Shown: positions 8,356 through 17,752, counted from the first letter of the stretch. The stretch is 64,000 nucleotides of DNA from Euzebya tangerina (GCF_003074135.1 NZ_PPDK01000001.1:3381265-3445264); one strand, 5' to 3'. Translations and numbers: made by a program. The notes: generated from the sequence alone by a model not told the origin.

Positions 8356-10404
8356 CTACTGGCTGGGTGTCGGACTTGGCGTCGGCGTGGGCGTCGCCTC
8401 GGGGAGGATGAAGAAGGTGTCGAGCACCGTCTGCAAGGCGGCGTCGTCGCGAGGCTCGAGGCCTTGGAACTGCACCAGGAGGATGGTGTCCTGCTCCGGT
8501 GGTTCTGCGGCCACGATCACGTAATCAGCATCGGTGGCGCCGCAGTTGATGTAGTCATCACGGAATCCGGTGTAGGCCTGGTCCTCGTACGGGGTCCGAC
8601 CGGTGTACTCGCACTGGTTGGAGAAGTCGAGAGCGTCCAGGACCGCATTCGGGTCGAGGTTCGCTCGAAGTTGCTCGCTGACACCGAAGATGACGCCGGG
8701 CTCGGCCCAGGTGGTCCGGAACCGCTCCAGGTCGGTTGACGCCTCGATCTGCTGCCCGACCGGCTCGTCGTTGATGATCCAGGGACCGCCGTTCACGTCG
8801 GACCATGGCCGCGGCACGTCGACGGTGATGGCATCGGTGTCGTCGCGCAGCCGTTCGAACGCGGCGTACTCGGGGGCTGGCTCCGCGGTGGGCTCCTCGG
8901 TGACGGGGTCCGGATCACGGGTCTCTGCCGGCATCAGCGGCGCGGCCGGTGTCGTCTGGGTTGCCGGCGGGGTCGTGACCTCGGGCGCCGTGGTGACCTC
9001 GGGAGGGGTCGGATCACCCGCTACCACCGGGGTCGGATCATCATCGGGTTCGTCGTCCCCGCCAGCGAGGAAGAAGAGGCCCCCGATGATCACGATCGCG
9101 ACCGCTCCGACGCCCGCCAGGATCTTGGGGAGCGCGGAGGACTGGGCCGGTGGGGGTGGCTGGGCGGTTCGATTGCCGAAGGCGCCTTGTTGCGGGACGT
9201 AGCCCGCCGGTCCCGACGCGTACTGCGGCTGGTGCTGGCGTGGTTGGACGGCCGCTGGCTGGTGGGGCCCAGGGCCCTGGGCGCCAGGCGAGGTTGGCGT
9301 GCCGGGGCCCGGTGGGCGGGTGCCGGCGCCGGCCGCGGACCAGCCGGGCGGCGGCGCTTGATCGGCCGGTGGCGGCGAGGGTTGCGGTGGCGCGTGTTGC
9401 GGTGGCTGGCCCTTCGGTCCGATGTCGGTGGTGCCACGCTGATCGGCGCCGGCTCGCAGCGCGCTGATGCCCTCGATCGAGCGGGCGATGTCATCGGAGT
9501 GGATGGTCCGGGTCGACTCGCGAACCGCTGCGGCTTCGTCCTCTCGGACGGGCAACGGCGTCACCGGGTGTCCCATCCGCGTCTGCGCGTCACGGATGGC
9601 GTGCCCCATCTGGGCTGCCGAGCCGAAGCGCTGATCTTGCCGCTTGGCCATGGCTCGTTCAACCAGGGCGGCCACGTCGTCGGGGATGCCCTTGGCCCGC
9701 AGGTCGGGAACCGGGTCGTCCTTGATCCGGCTGAGCGCCGGCACGATCGACTGGTCCGTCGAGTGGACGAACGCCGCCTCGCCGATCAACAGCTTGTACA
9801 TCGTGGACCCGAGTGCGTACAGGTCGGTGGCCGCGTCCGGGGGCTTGGCCTCCAGCAACTCAGGCGCCACGTGTTCGATCGAGGCGGTGAGGCTGGAGGT
9901 CTGGGTCTCAGGCCCGCCCTTGAGGCGGGCGATGCCGAAGTCACCCAGCTTGGGCTCGCCGTACCCGCTGACCAGGATGTTCTCGGGCTTCAGGTCCCGA
10001 TGGAGGATGCCGGCTTGGTGCGCCGTCTCGAGTGCCCCGCAGACCTTGACCATCATGGTCAACACCTCGGCCGGGGGGATCGCCCCCGTCTTCTCCAGCC
10101 GGTCGCCCAAGGAGCCGCGCTCCATGAAGTCCATCAGGATGTAGGGCTTGCCCTGCTCGGTGAAGCCCGAGTCGTACACCGTGACGATGTTGGGGTGTCC
10201 CGAGAGCATCCCCATCGCCTGGATCTCCCGCTCGAAGCGGATGCGGACCTTGCGGTCCTTCACGGTGTTGGTGACGACCTTGACGGCCACGTCGCGGCGC
10301 AGTGACTCCTGCCGGGCCTTGTAGACCGTGCCGAACCCGCCTTCACCGACGACGACCGCGTCGGTGAGGTCGTCTATGCCCAGCTCTACAACGTCGTCAC
10401 TCAT
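8356..10404 (-). CDS. Membrane Ser/Thr protein kinase (PknB type)
   Basis: A 682-residue Hanks-type kinase. Residues ~12-275 are the kinase domain: GEGGFGTVYKA loop, VAVKVV lysine, HRDLKPEN catalytic loop, GDFGIA, then an activation loop rich in Ser/Thr. A 150-residue Pro/Gln-rich linker leads to one membrane helix at about residues 426-447. A Pro/Thr-rich stalk and an extracellular domain of roughly 150 residues with two Cys (NQCEYTG, YINCGATD) follow; it is not a PASTA array. It sits between prcA and pafA in the same direction, 24 bp from prcA. Control of proteasome or pupylation proteins by phosphorylation would be a natural hypothesis but is not shown by the sequence. Confidence 0.88.
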   Translation of the reverse strand: MSDDVVELGIDDLTDAVVVGEGGFGTVYKARQESLRRDVAVKVVTNTVKDRKVRIRFEREIQAMGMLSGHPNIVTVYDSGFTEQGKPYILMDFMERGSLGDRLEKTGAIPPAEVLTMMVKVCGALETAHQAGILHRDLKPENILVSGYGEPKLGDFGIARLKGGPETQTSSLTASIEHVAPELLEAKPPDAATDLYALGSTMYKLLIGEAAFVHSTDQSIVPALSRIKDDPVPDLRAKGIPDDVAALVERAMAKRQDQRFGSAAQMGHAIRDAQTRMGHPVTPLPVREDEAAAVRESTRTIHSDDIARSIEGISALRAGADQRGTTDIGPKGQPPQHAPPQPSPPPADQAPPPGWSAAGAGTRPPGPGTPTSPGAQGPGPHQPAAVQPRQHQPQYASGPAGYVPQQGAFGNRTAQPPPPAQSSALPKILAGVGAVAIVIIGGLFFLAGGDDEPDDDPTPVVAGDPTPPEVTTAPEVTTPPATQTTPAAPLMPAETRDPDPVTEEPTAEPAPEYAAFERLRDDTDAITVDVPRPWSDVNGGPWIINDEPVGQQIEASTDLERFRTTWAEPGVIFGVSEQLRANLDPNAVLDALDFSNQCEYTGRTPYEDQAYTGFRDDYINCGATDADYVIVAAEPPEQDTILLVQFQGLEPRDDAALQTVLDTFFILPEATPTPTPSPTPSQ

Positions 10405-10428
10405 GGCTGCTCACCCAGCCTACCGAGG

Positions 10429-11109
10429 TCACTCTGCGTCGAGGAGCTCCGCAACGCCGCGCTCATCCAATCGAAAGAACTTCCGCCGTCCCAGCGACCG
10501 GTCAAGACCCGCCACCTCCAGCCGGTCGGCGTCCATCGTCCGCTCCTCGACCTGCTCCAGAGCGGCCACCGTGGTGCGGAGCGCCGCAGCCCGGTCCATG
10601 TCGGGCTGGTAGGTCTGGCCCAGCGCCTCGTTGATCGCCTCGGCGCGGCCACCGATGGCGACGAAGCTGTCCTCGTCGGTGATCGAGCCGTCGAACAGGA
10701 TGTGGTACAGCTCGACGTGCTCGGCGGCGACCTCGGCGACGACCAGCTCCACCTCCAGCGGCTTGGGTGAGTCGGTGAACGTCGCCCCCATGGCGTTGGC
10801 GTAGGCGTTGGCCAGCGCCCGACCGGTCACGTCTTGCCGGGAGTACTGGTAGCCCTTCACGTCTGCCAGCCGGATGCCGGCGACGCGCAGCTGCTCAAAC
10901 TCGTTGTACTTACCGACGGCGGCGAAGGCGATGCAGTCGTAGATCTCGCTGACCTTGTGCAGCGTGGCGGAGGGGTTCTCGGCGACGAACAGGACCCCAC
11001 TGGCGGTGGTCAGCGCCACGACGGACCGGCCGCGACTGATGCCCTTGCGGGCGAAGTCGGCCTTGTCCTTCATCGCCTGCTCGGGCGAGACGTAGGGCAT
11101 CATCGGCAT
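10429..11109 (-). CDS. prcA: Proteasome subunit alpha
   Basis: The 226-residue alpha subunit forms the outer, gating rings of the 20S core particle. The YVSPEQAMKDKADFARKGI start, SRGRSVVAL and the SEIYDCIAFAAVGKYNE segment are typical of actinobacterial PrcA. The ATG at 11109 has an AAGGA ribosome site eight bases upstream. The protein ends in RGVAELLDAE. It directly follows prcB. Confidence 0.96.
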   Translation of the reverse strand: MPMMPYVSPEQAMKDKADFARKGISRGRSVVALTTASGVLFVAENPSATLHKVSEIYDCIAFAAVGKYNEFEQLRVAGIRLADVKGYQYSRQDVTGRALANAYANAMGATFTDSPKPLEVELVVAEVAAEHVELYHILFDGSITDEDSFVAIGGRAEAINEALGQTYQPDMDRAAALRTTVAALEQVEERTMDADRLEVAGLDRSLGRRKFFRLDERGVAELLDAE

Positions 11110-11153
11110 GTCGTGGGTCCTTGCGGGTTGGTGGTCGCGGGTGAGTCAAGCAC

Positions 11154-11996
11154 TCAGGCGGGCGCGTCGGGGCGGGGGTTGCGGTCGGCGATGGCGGACC
11201 CGGCCGACAACCGGTCGCCCCGGGCGTCGGCCACCTGACGGGCGCGCTCGGCCACCTCGTCCTCCTCACGCTCGGCGTATCCGTCGGCGTCGATCTGGGC
11301 GACGATCGGGTAGAGGCCGCGAACGGTGTCGGGTCCACCGGTGGCGGAGTCCTCGTCGGCCGCATCCCACAGGGCCGATATGGTCAGGTCGACGGCCTCA
11401 TCGGCGCCCATGCCGCGTTCCCAACGGGCCTTCAACGATGCGCGGGCGTGCAGTCCTCCCGAGCCGGTCGCCGAGAACCGGCGCTCCTCATACCGGCCGC
11501 CGGCCACGTCGAAGTCGAAGATCCGGCCCACCTCGGAGCGGCGGTCGTAGCCCGCGAAAAGCGGGACGATGACCAGACCCTGCATGGCCATCGGGAGGTT
11601 GCCGCGGACCATGCTCGCCAGCTTGTTGGCCTTGCCCTCCAGTGACAGCTCGCTGCCCTCGACCTTCTCATAGTGCTCGAGCTCCGTGGCGAACACCTTG
11701 GCCAGTTCGATCGCCGGGCCGGCTGAGCCGGAGATCCCGACCGCCGACACGCGGTCGGTCTGGAAGATCTTGCGCATGTCCCGCTTGGAGATCAGGTTGC
11801 CGGCGGTCGCCCGACGGTCACCGGCGATCACCACACCACCCTCGTAGACCGCGGCGACGATCGTCGTGCCCTCGACGTGCGGGAGGTGACCAGCCGGCTC
11901 ACCGGGCCAGTCGAGTGGGGAGATCCGGCGGATCAGGTCGCTGAAGGATGAGCCGGAGTAGTCGAACGGATCGGTGCGGGCCAGCCGGTCGGTCAT
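11154..11996 (-). CDS. prcB: Proteasome subunit beta (catalytic)
   Basis: The catalytic subunit of the 20S core, made as a 280-residue precursor. A 43-residue propeptide ends in HVEG, and autocleavage would expose Thr44 of TTIVAAVYEGG as the nucleophile. GDRRATAGNLIS (with the conserved Asp) and the lysine in KIFQTDRVSAVGISGSAGP complete the active site; GSGGLHARASLK is also conserved. It is located between pup and prcA in the usual order. Confidence 0.96.
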   Translation of the reverse strand: MTDRLARTDPFDYSGSSFSDLIRRISPLDWPGEPAGHLPHVEGTTIVAAVYEGGVVIAGDRRATAGNLISKRDMRKIFQTDRVSAVGISGSAGPAIELAKVFATELEHYEKVEGSELSLEGKANKLASMVRGNLPMAMQGLVIVPLFAGYDRRSEVGRIFDFDVAGGRYEERRFSATGSGGLHARASLKARWERGMGADEAVDLTISALWDAADEDSATGGPDTVRGLYPIVAQIDADGYAEREEDEVAERARQVADARGDRLSAGSAIADRNPRPDAPA

Positions 11997-12024
11997 AGAT
12001 GCCGAACGCTACCGCCGGGTTGAA

Positions 12025-12213
12025 CTACTCGCCGCCCTTCTGGACGTAGTTCTTGACGAACTCCTCGGCGTTCTCCTCGAGCACACCATCGATCTCATCG
12101 AGCAGGTCATCGACGTCGGAGGTGTCGACTTCGGGGCTCTCGCTGTCGACCGTGGCGTCCTGCTCCTCGGTCTGCTTGCCCTTCTGCTTGCGGACCTGAC
12201 CGCCGTCGCTCAT
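12025..12213 (-). CDS. pup: Prokaryotic ubiquitin-like protein Pup
   Basis: A 62-residue, mostly disordered acidic protein that is the covalent tag of the system. It ends in NYVQKGGE, that is with a C-terminal Gly-Gly-Glu: the glutamate form is directly usable by PafA, so Dop deamidation is not required for activation here (many actinobacterial Pups end in GGQ). The segment VDDLLDEIDGVLEENAEEFV is the helix that engages Mpa. A strong GAGGAG ribosome site precedes the ATG. Confidence 0.97.
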   Translation of the reverse strand: MSDGGQVRKQKGKQTEEQDATVDSESPEVDTSDVDDLLDEIDGVLEENAEEFVKNYVQKGGE

Positions 12214-12251
12214 GGGGTCTCCTCTGCGTCGTCGTCTGCTACACGACCAGT

Positions 12252-13751
12252 CTAGCCGCGGAGCCGGTCCAGGAGGTCTCTTGCCGTGTCGGCGTTGTCG
12301 ATCAGTTCACCCACCATGGCCTCGGTCCCACGGGTCGGGTCCATCATGGGGACGCGCTGGAGGGTCTCCCCGCCGACGTCGAAGATCATCGAGTCCCAGC
12401 CTGCGGCAGTCACGTTGTCGCGGTACTTCTCGAGGCAGCGACCGCGGAAGTAGGCGCGGGTATCGCGGGGTGGGTTGGCGATCGCGTGCTGGACGTCGTC
12501 CTCGCTGACCATGGTCTCGACCCGGCCGGTGGCGACGAGGCGGTTGTACAGGCCCTTGTCGCGCCGGACATCGGAGTACTGGATGTCGATCAGCTTGAGC
12601 TTCTGGTCGTCCCAGTTCAGGCCGTCCCGCTCGACGTAGCGCTGCATGATCCGGTACTTCGTGACCCAGTCGACCACGCCGTCCAGGCTCATGGGGTCGT
12701 CCTCGATGGCGGTGATGAGGCGGTCCCAGACCGACAGGACCTCATTCGCCCAGTCGGGGGCGTCGTGGCTCGCGACCCACTTCTGGGCCCACTCGAGGTA
12801 ATGCCACTGCAGTTCCATGGGTCGGACCTTGCGGCCGTCGACCAGACTGACCGTCTTGCGGCACGTGAGGTCGTGGGAGACGGCGTGCAGCGTCGTGACC
12901 GGACTCGAGATGGCCGGGGCGGCGGGGAGGAACCCGTCCTCGATCATCCCGAGGACCAGCGCGGTCTGACCAACCTTGAGGAAGGTGCAGATCTCGCTCA
13001 TGTTGGCGTCGCCGATGATCACGTGGAGGCGGCGGAAGCGGTCGGGGTCGGCGTGCGGCTCGTCGCGGGTGTTGATGATTGGCCGCTTGAGGGTCGTCTC
13101 CAGCCCGACCTCCACTTCGAAGAAGTCGGCACGCTGGGTGACCTGGTAGTCGACCTCCGCGCCGGGGAACTCGGTGCCGACACGGCCCGCCCCCACGAGG
13201 GCCTGGCGGGTGATGAACAGCGGGGTGAGCTGCCGGACGATCTCGCCGAACGGCGTCTCCCGGGCGACGATGTAGTTCTCGTGCATCCCGTAGGCGGCAC
13301 CCTTGCCATCGGTGTTGTTCTTGGTGATCAGGATCCGGCCGGGGTTGGCGTGGTCGTGGCCGGGGATGAGCGGGGCGGCCTTCTCGGCGGCGATCTCGAG
13401 GACCCGCTCACCGGCTTTGTCCCAGATGACGGCATCCCGCGGGTTGGTGACCTCGGGGGAGGAGTACTCCGGGTGGGCGTGGTCGACGTAGAACCGGGCG
13501 CCGTTGGTTAGGATCGAGTTGGCCAGCCCGATGTCGTCGTCGAGGGCTGGATCGTGGGCGTCCTGCTGGGTGTAGCCGCGGGCGTCCTGGAGGGGGTCTT
13601 CGTCCTCGTAGTCCCACTTGGCCCGGCTGCGGCCGTCGGCGTTGTAGGCGTTGACGACCAGTGATGAGGCCAGCACCGGGTTGAACTCGGGCCGCCCGAT
13701 GACGGAGATGCCGAACTCGGTCTCGATGCCGATGGTTGGGGGGAGGGCCAT
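12252..13751 (-). CDS. dop: Depupylase / Pup deamidase
   Basis: Dop removes Pup from substrates and, where Pup ends in Gln, deamidates it. The 499-residue protein shares the glutamine-synthetase-like fold with PafA (GIETEFGISV start, [49 protein letters not shown]). The Dop-specific loop after residue 40 (YEDEDPLQDARGYTQ) separates it from PafA. Because this genome's Pup already ends in Glu, depupylation is the likely main role. It is upstream of pup on the same strand. Confidence 0.95.
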   Translation of the reverse strand: MALPPTIGIETEFGISVIGRPEFNPVLASSLVVNAYNADGRSRAKWDYEDEDPLQDARGYTQQDAHDPALDDDIGLANSILTNGARFYVDHAHPEYSSPEVTNPRDAVIWDKAGERVLEIAAEKAAPLIPGHDHANPGRILITKNNTDGKGAAYGMHENYIVARETPFGEIVRQLTPLFITRQALVGAGRVGTEFPGAEVDYQVTQRADFFEVEVGLETTLKRPIINTRDEPHADPDRFRRLHVIIGDANMSEICTFLKVGQTALVLGMIEDGFLPAAPAISSPVTTLHAVSHDLTCRKTVSLVDGRKVRPMELQWHYLEWAQKWVASHDAPDWANEVLSVWDRLITAIEDDPMSLDGVVDWVTKYRIMQRYVERDGLNWDDQKLKLIDIQYSDVRRDKGLYNRLVATGRVETMVSEDDVQHAIANPPRDTRAYFRGRCLEKYRDNVTAAGWDSMIFDVGGETLQRVPMMDPTRGTEAMVGELIDNADTARDLLDRLRG

Positions 13752-13784
13752 AGATCGAGCCTACCGGCGCCCTGTGCCATTCCG

Positions 13785-13896
13785 GGTGTGTCGGCTCTGC
13801 GTGGGCCTCCACGCGGACCCGACACAGCTCCCATCGACTGGCCCGGCCACGGGGTGTGTCATGTCTGAGCGCCTGCGCACGCTGACCTGACACGCC
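13785..13896. repeat. Two palindromic elements left of the second AbiEi-like gene (GGTGTGTC family)
   Basis: Element A spans about 13785-13828: outer arms TGTGTCGG and CCGACACA, inner arms GCGTGG and CCACGC around a GCCT loop. Element B spans 13853-13896: outer arms GGTGTGTCA and TGACACGCC, with a short inner AGCG/CGCT stem. Both are nested hairpins of about 45 bp in the gap between dop and the AbiEi-like gene. Two relatives lie on the other side of that gene; the family differs in sequence from the arrays near 4.5 and 5.9 kb. Confidence 0.75.
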
Positions 13897-13985
13897 CACG
13901 ACTCGACACGACTTCGTCAACGGGTTGTCCACAGATCGGCAGAGAAAGCTCTCGCCGAGCCGCCCACATCCGGGACTCTGCTGCT

Positions 13986-14897
13986 GTGAACAAGGCTGAG
14001 CGAGACACGGTTGACCGACTCATGCGAACGCACCGCGGCGTGATCACACCTGAGGTGGCGCGTCGTGGTGGCCTGACGCGACACAAGCTCGTGAACGCGC
14101 ACGTTTCAGGCGAACTCGTCCGGGTCCGGCACCGCGTCTACACGACCAGGGGCGCGATAGTCAACTGGGACGACGAGCTCTTCGCCGACCTCGAGGCCTG
14201 CTGGCGCAACGCCTACGCCTCGCACTCCGCTGCTCTGGCGCTCCATGGGCTGCGACACCAGGAGCTCCCGCTTCGGCGAGAGCTCGTCGTCCACGGGAGT
14301 GCCCGTCCAACCGTCGCACAGAACGTGGTGGTCCACCGGACTCGCCGCCTCGAACGCTTCGACCTCACGAAGATCAACGGGATCCCGTGCACGACGGTGG
14401 AGCGGGCGCTCATCGATGTCGCAGGACGGCTGTCGGAGCGGGCGCGCCTCGAGCTGATGGACGATGCAGTGATGAAGGGCTTGGCTGACCGAGACCTGCT
14501 GCACGGCCGGTGCCTCGACCTCGTCAGTGGGCGTTCTGGCGTCAGAACGCTGCTGGAGGCAACTCGACCCGGGGCTGAGCTGGCATTCAAGTCCAGCTTG
14601 GAGAAGGCGGGCCTCGAGCTGCTTCACCGGGCGGGGGTGCGGGACATGCGCATCAACGTGATCCCCGAACGAGCGCCCGCCGCGGGGGTCACGGATGTGG
14701 TGTCGGAGACCGATCGACTGATCGTGGACTGGGACGGTCTGCGCTTCCACAGCTCCCGCCGTGCGCGCGAGCGCGACAACGAGAAGTCCAACCAGTGCGC
14801 TCTTGCCGGCTATACGTTGCTGCGTTTCACCTGGAACCACGTTCACCATCAGCCGGTCTACGTGATCGACCTGGCGCGGCGGACGGTGGATGCCTGA
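13986..14897 (+). CDS. AbiEi-like protein with DUF559/Vsr-like C-terminal domain (second copy)
   Basis: A 303-residue protein starting at GTG 13986, with the same architecture as the 4681-5679 gene. The N-terminal winged-helix contains RGVITPEVARRGGLTRHKLV; the central region contains YASHSAALALHGL and PCTTVERALIDVAG; the C-terminal domain resembles a PD-(D/E)xK nuclease. In the nuclease core the usual ExD is replaced by IVDWDG (Glu to Asp), while the upstream Asp (VTDVV) and the YTLLRFTW strand remain. Activity is therefore uncertain. It is orphan, faces opposite to the surrounding proteasome genes, and lies between two pairs of palindromic elements, which marks it as an insertion between dop and mpa. 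Confidence 0.72.
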   Translation: MNKAERDTVDRLMRTHRGVITPEVARRGGLTRHKLVNAHVSGELVRVRHRVYTTRGAIVNWDDELFADLEACWRNAYASHSAALALHGLRHQELPLRRELVVHGSARPTVAQNVVVHRTRRLERFDLTKINGIPCTTVERALIDVAGRLSERARLELMDDAVMKGLADRDLLHGRCLDLVSGRSGVRTLLEATRPGAELAFKSSLEKAGLELLHRAGVRDMRINVIPERAPAAGVTDVVSETDRLIVDWDGLRFHSSRRARERDNEKSNQCALAGYTLLRFTWNHVHHQPVYVIDLARRTVDA

Positions 14898-15053
14898 GGT
14901 GCCGGGCCCCATTCGAGAGGTGCCGGGCCCCCATTCGAGGTGTGTCGTCTCGGCGTGACAGCACACTCGGAGATGACACACCTGGGGCGTTTCACCAGCC
15001 AGCAGCGGAGGTGTGTCGGACGTTGGCGTGACAGCACGCGGAGTCGACACACC
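14896..15053. repeat. Direct repeats and two palindromic elements right of the second AbiEi-like gene
   Basis: Two direct repeats GAGGTGCCGGGCCCC(C)ATTCG (14896-14916 and 14917-14938) overlap or follow the stop codon. Element C (14938-14983) has 14-bp arms AGGTGTGTCGTCTC and GAGATGACACACCT with one mismatch. Element D (15010-15053) has arms GGTGTGTCG and CGACACACC and an inner stem GCGTG/CACGC closed by an ACAG loop. C and D share the core GGCGTGACAGCAC. They match the two elements on the other side of the gene in architecture and outer arm sequence. Confidence 0.78.
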
Positions 15054-15101
15054 CCACGTTCGACCGGCCACCGGCCGGCCAACCGGATCGAGCCTACTCA
15101 G

Positions 15102-15809
15102 CTAGACCGGAGCTGGGAGCGGGACCGCGACCCCGTCCGGAAAGCCCTCCCCTTTCGCGCCGGTGCCCGAGAGCAGGTAGACCCGTCCCGCCCCGTGCGA
15201 CCGCCACTCCCCCGTCCCCGGTTCCCAGACCACGGCGGTCTCCTCATCCACGCCCACGACCGCCACGCCGCTCGAGACCAACTGGGCTGCCAATCCCGCG
15301 AGCCGCTGCGCGAATCCGAACTTGTCGAAGTGCGGGATGGTGGTGATCGCTCCCGCCAGGCCCAACCCCTCCACCGTCCCACCACGCATGGACAGGGTCT
15401 GCGATCCCAGCGCCATCGCCCCCGCCGAGCACCCCGCCAGCGCGGCCCCAGCCGCCCATTGCTGCGCGATCGCCGCCGCCAGCGCCGTCCCCCGGAGCGT
15501 CTCGGCGAGGAACGCCGGATTCCCACCGGAGAGGTAGATCAGGCCACAGCCCTCCAGCGCCTCGACCGACTGATCCCCGTCGGCATCCTCGGCGGTCCGG
15601 ACGTCGACCTCGACGACCTCAGCCCCCAGCGCGTCGTAGTGGCGGTGAGCCAGGTCGAACCAGCGGCGGACACTGCGGTCACCCTCCGGGGCTGCGGCTG
15701 TCGGGATCACGGCCACACGGGCCGGCGCACCCTCGAGCAGGATCGTGTCCACCACCGACATGGCCGGGAGGAACTCGCCGCTCCCGACCAGGGCCAGTCG
15801 GCCACTCAT
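15102..15809 (-). CDS. Peptidase S51 / cyanophycinase-like protein
   Basis: A 235-residue protein of the S51 family (dipeptidase E / cyanophycinase type), which cleaves small acidic peptides or Asp-containing polymers. The start GRLALVGSGEF, the VAVIPTAAAPEGD segment, YLSGGNPAFL and the nucleophile elbow GCSAGAM (Ser) are characteristic. The ATG at 15809 begins the family fold; an upstream extension would be a low-complexity Gly/Ser stretch produced by a CCCGAACCCGACTGG duplication, so it was not used. It lies downstream of mpa in the same direction. Use of proteasome-derived peptides is conceivable but unproven. Confidence 0.8.
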   Translation of the reverse strand: MSGRLALVGSGEFLPAMSVVDTILLEGAPARVAVIPTAAAPEGDRSVRRWFDLAHRHYDALGAEVVEVDVRTAEDADGDQSVEALEGCGLIYLSGGNPAFLAETLRGTALAAAIAQQWAAGAALAGCSAGAMALGSQTLSMRGGTVEGLGLAGAITTIPHFDKFGFAQRLAGLAAQLVSSGVAVVGVDEETAVVWEPGTGEWRSHGAGRVYLLSGTGAKGEGFPDGVAVPLPAPV

Positions 15810-15879
15810 GCCATCGGACTCGCCCGAACCCGACTGGCCCGAACCCGACGAGACGGAACTCGGGCCGGCGGCGAGAGGA

Positions 15880-17688
15880 TCACAGGTACTGACCGGTCTG
15901 GACGCTCTCGATGGATTTGCCCGGCTCGGCGCCATCGCCGATCAGCGTGCGGACGTAGACGATCCGCTCGCCCTTCTTCCCGCTGATCCGCGCCCAGTCG
16001 TCGGGGTTGGTGGTGTTGGGGAGGTCCTCGTTCTCCTTGAACTCGTCGCGAATGGCCACCCGCAGGTCCTCCTCCCGGATGCCCTTCTGCCCCTCGTCAA
16101 GGAAGCGCTTGATGGCGAGCTTCTTCGCCCGGGCGACGACGTTCTCGATCATGGCGCCGGAGTTGAAGTCCTTGAAGTACAGGACCTCCTTGTCCCCGTT
16201 GGCGTAGGTGACCTCGAGGAAGCGGTTGGACTCGTCGTCGGCGTACATCCGCTCGACCGTGGCATCCACCAGGGCGTCGCAGGCCCGCGACTCCTCCCCC
16301 TCGTGCTGCTTCACCAGATCGGGGTGGAGGGGCAGTCCCTCGTGGAGGTAGATGCGGAAGATCTCGCGGGCGGCCTCCTTGTCGGGTCGCTCGATCTTGA
16401 TCTTCACGTCCAGCCGGCCGGGCCGCAGGATGGCGGGATCGATCATGTCCTCGCGGTTGGAGGCCCCGATCACGATGACGTCCTTCAGGGTCTCGACGCC
16501 GTCGATCTCGCTGAGCAGCTGCGGCACGATCGTCGTCTCGACGTCGGAGGACACACCCGACCCTCGGGTCCGGAAGATCGAGTCCATCTCGTCGAAGAAC
16601 ACGATGACGGGGTGGCCCTCGGCGACCTTCTCGCGTGCGCGGTGGAAGATCATCCGGATCTGCCGCTCGGTCTCCCCCACGTACTTGTTGAGGAGTTCGG
16701 GACCCTTGATGTTGAGGAAGTAGCTCTTGGGCGGGATGGGGTCACCGTTCTCGTCACGATCGTCGACCCGGCCCTCCTTCTCGGCCACCCGCTTGGCCAG
16801 CGAGTTGGCGACCGCCTTGGCGATCATCGTCTTCCCGCAGCCGGGCGGCCCGTACAGCAGGATCCCCTTGGGCGGGCGCAGCTCGTGCTCGATGAAGAGG
16901 TCGGCGTGCAGGAAGGGCAGTTCCACCGCGTCCTGGATGGCTTCGATCTGCGGCCCGAGGCCACCGATGTCGGTGTAGTCGATGTCGGGAACCTCCTCCA
17001 GCACCAGCTCCTCGACCTCGGGCCGCACCATCTTCTCCAGGGCATACCCCGACCGGCCATCGACCAGCACGTGGTCACCCGCGCGGAGCGGCACGTCCAC
17101 GAGCGTGTCGGCCATGCGCACGACCTGCTCGTCGTCGGTGTGGCCGATGACCACCACACGGCCGTCGATCATGACATCCTTGACGGACATGACTTCGCCG
17201 ACGACCTCGAAGGTGGCGGCCTCCACGACGTTCATCGCCTCGTTGAGCACGACCTCCTGACCCTGGCGGAGGGCACTTCGATCGACCTCGGGACTCAGGT
17301 TGACCCGCAGCTTGCGGTTCTGGCTGAAGATCTCCACCGTGTCGTCGTCGGGCCCGACACCGAGGTAGACGCCGTAGCCACTCGGCGGACTGGCAAGCTT
17401 TTCCACTTGCTCTCGGAGACCGATGATCTGCTCTCTGGCCTCCCGCAACGTGTCAGCGAGCTTGGCATTCTGAGCGGCGGTTCCGGTGGCCTGCGCCTTG
17501 GCCTCCATGAGGCGTTCCTCCAGCACCCGAACGCGACTGGGAGAATCTTCCAGTCGACGTCGTAGGGTGGCCGCCTCATCCTCCAGCAATTGGATCTTCT
17601 GCTGCAACTGGGTCGCGTCGACACCCACGTCCTCGGCCGCAGCACGTTCCCGTGACTCACCGCCACTTGATGACGATCCGGTCGACAT
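15880..17688 (-). CDS. mpa: Proteasome-associated AAA ATPase (Mpa/ARC)
   Basis: A 602-residue hexameric unfoldase that recruits pupylated proteins and threads them into the 20S core. It has an N-terminal coiled coil (about residues 20-90) that binds Pup, a double OB interdomain, and an AAA module with Walker A GPPGCGKT, Walker B VFFDEMDS and the Arg-finger region ILRPGRLD. The C-terminus QTGQYL carries the penultimate-Tyr motif that docks onto the alpha ring. In most actinobacteria dop directly follows; here the S51 gene and the opposite-strand AbiEi-like gene intervene. Confidence 0.96.
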   Translation of the reverse strand: MSTGSSSSGGESRERAAAEDVGVDATQLQQKIQLLEDEAATLRRRLEDSPSRVRVLEERLMEAKAQATGTAAQNAKLADTLREAREQIIGLREQVEKLASPPSGYGVYLGVGPDDDTVEIFSQNRKLRVNLSPEVDRSALRQGQEVVLNEAMNVVEAATFEVVGEVMSVKDVMIDGRVVVIGHTDDEQVVRMADTLVDVPLRAGDHVLVDGRSGYALEKMVRPEVEELVLEEVPDIDYTDIGGLGPQIEAIQDAVELPFLHADLFIEHELRPPKGILLYGPPGCGKTMIAKAVANSLAKRVAEKEGRVDDRDENGDPIPPKSYFLNIKGPELLNKYVGETERQIRMIFHRAREKVAEGHPVIVFFDEMDSIFRTRGSGVSSDVETTIVPQLLSEIDGVETLKDVIVIGASNREDMIDPAILRPGRLDVKIKIERPDKEAAREIFRIYLHEGLPLHPDLVKQHEGEESRACDALVDATVERMYADDESNRFLEVTYANGDKEVLYFKDFNSGAMIENVVARAKKLAIKRFLDEGQKGIREEDLRVAIRDEFKENEDLPNTTNPDDWARISGKKGERIVYVRTLIGDGAEPGKSIESVQTGQYL

Positions 17689-17752
17689 GCTGATCGCGCC
17701 TCCTCAAAGACTCATCTGGGAGACCGACAGTACGTCGACCGATCAACTCTGA

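Noticed and set aside
12486..13511. 341-codon open frame on the plus strand
   Set aside because: Antisense to dop, with no recognisable motif.
15745..17565. 606-codon open frame on the plus strand
   Set aside because: Antisense to mpa, which is a full-length conserved gene; composition is the usual Val/Leu/Asp shadow.
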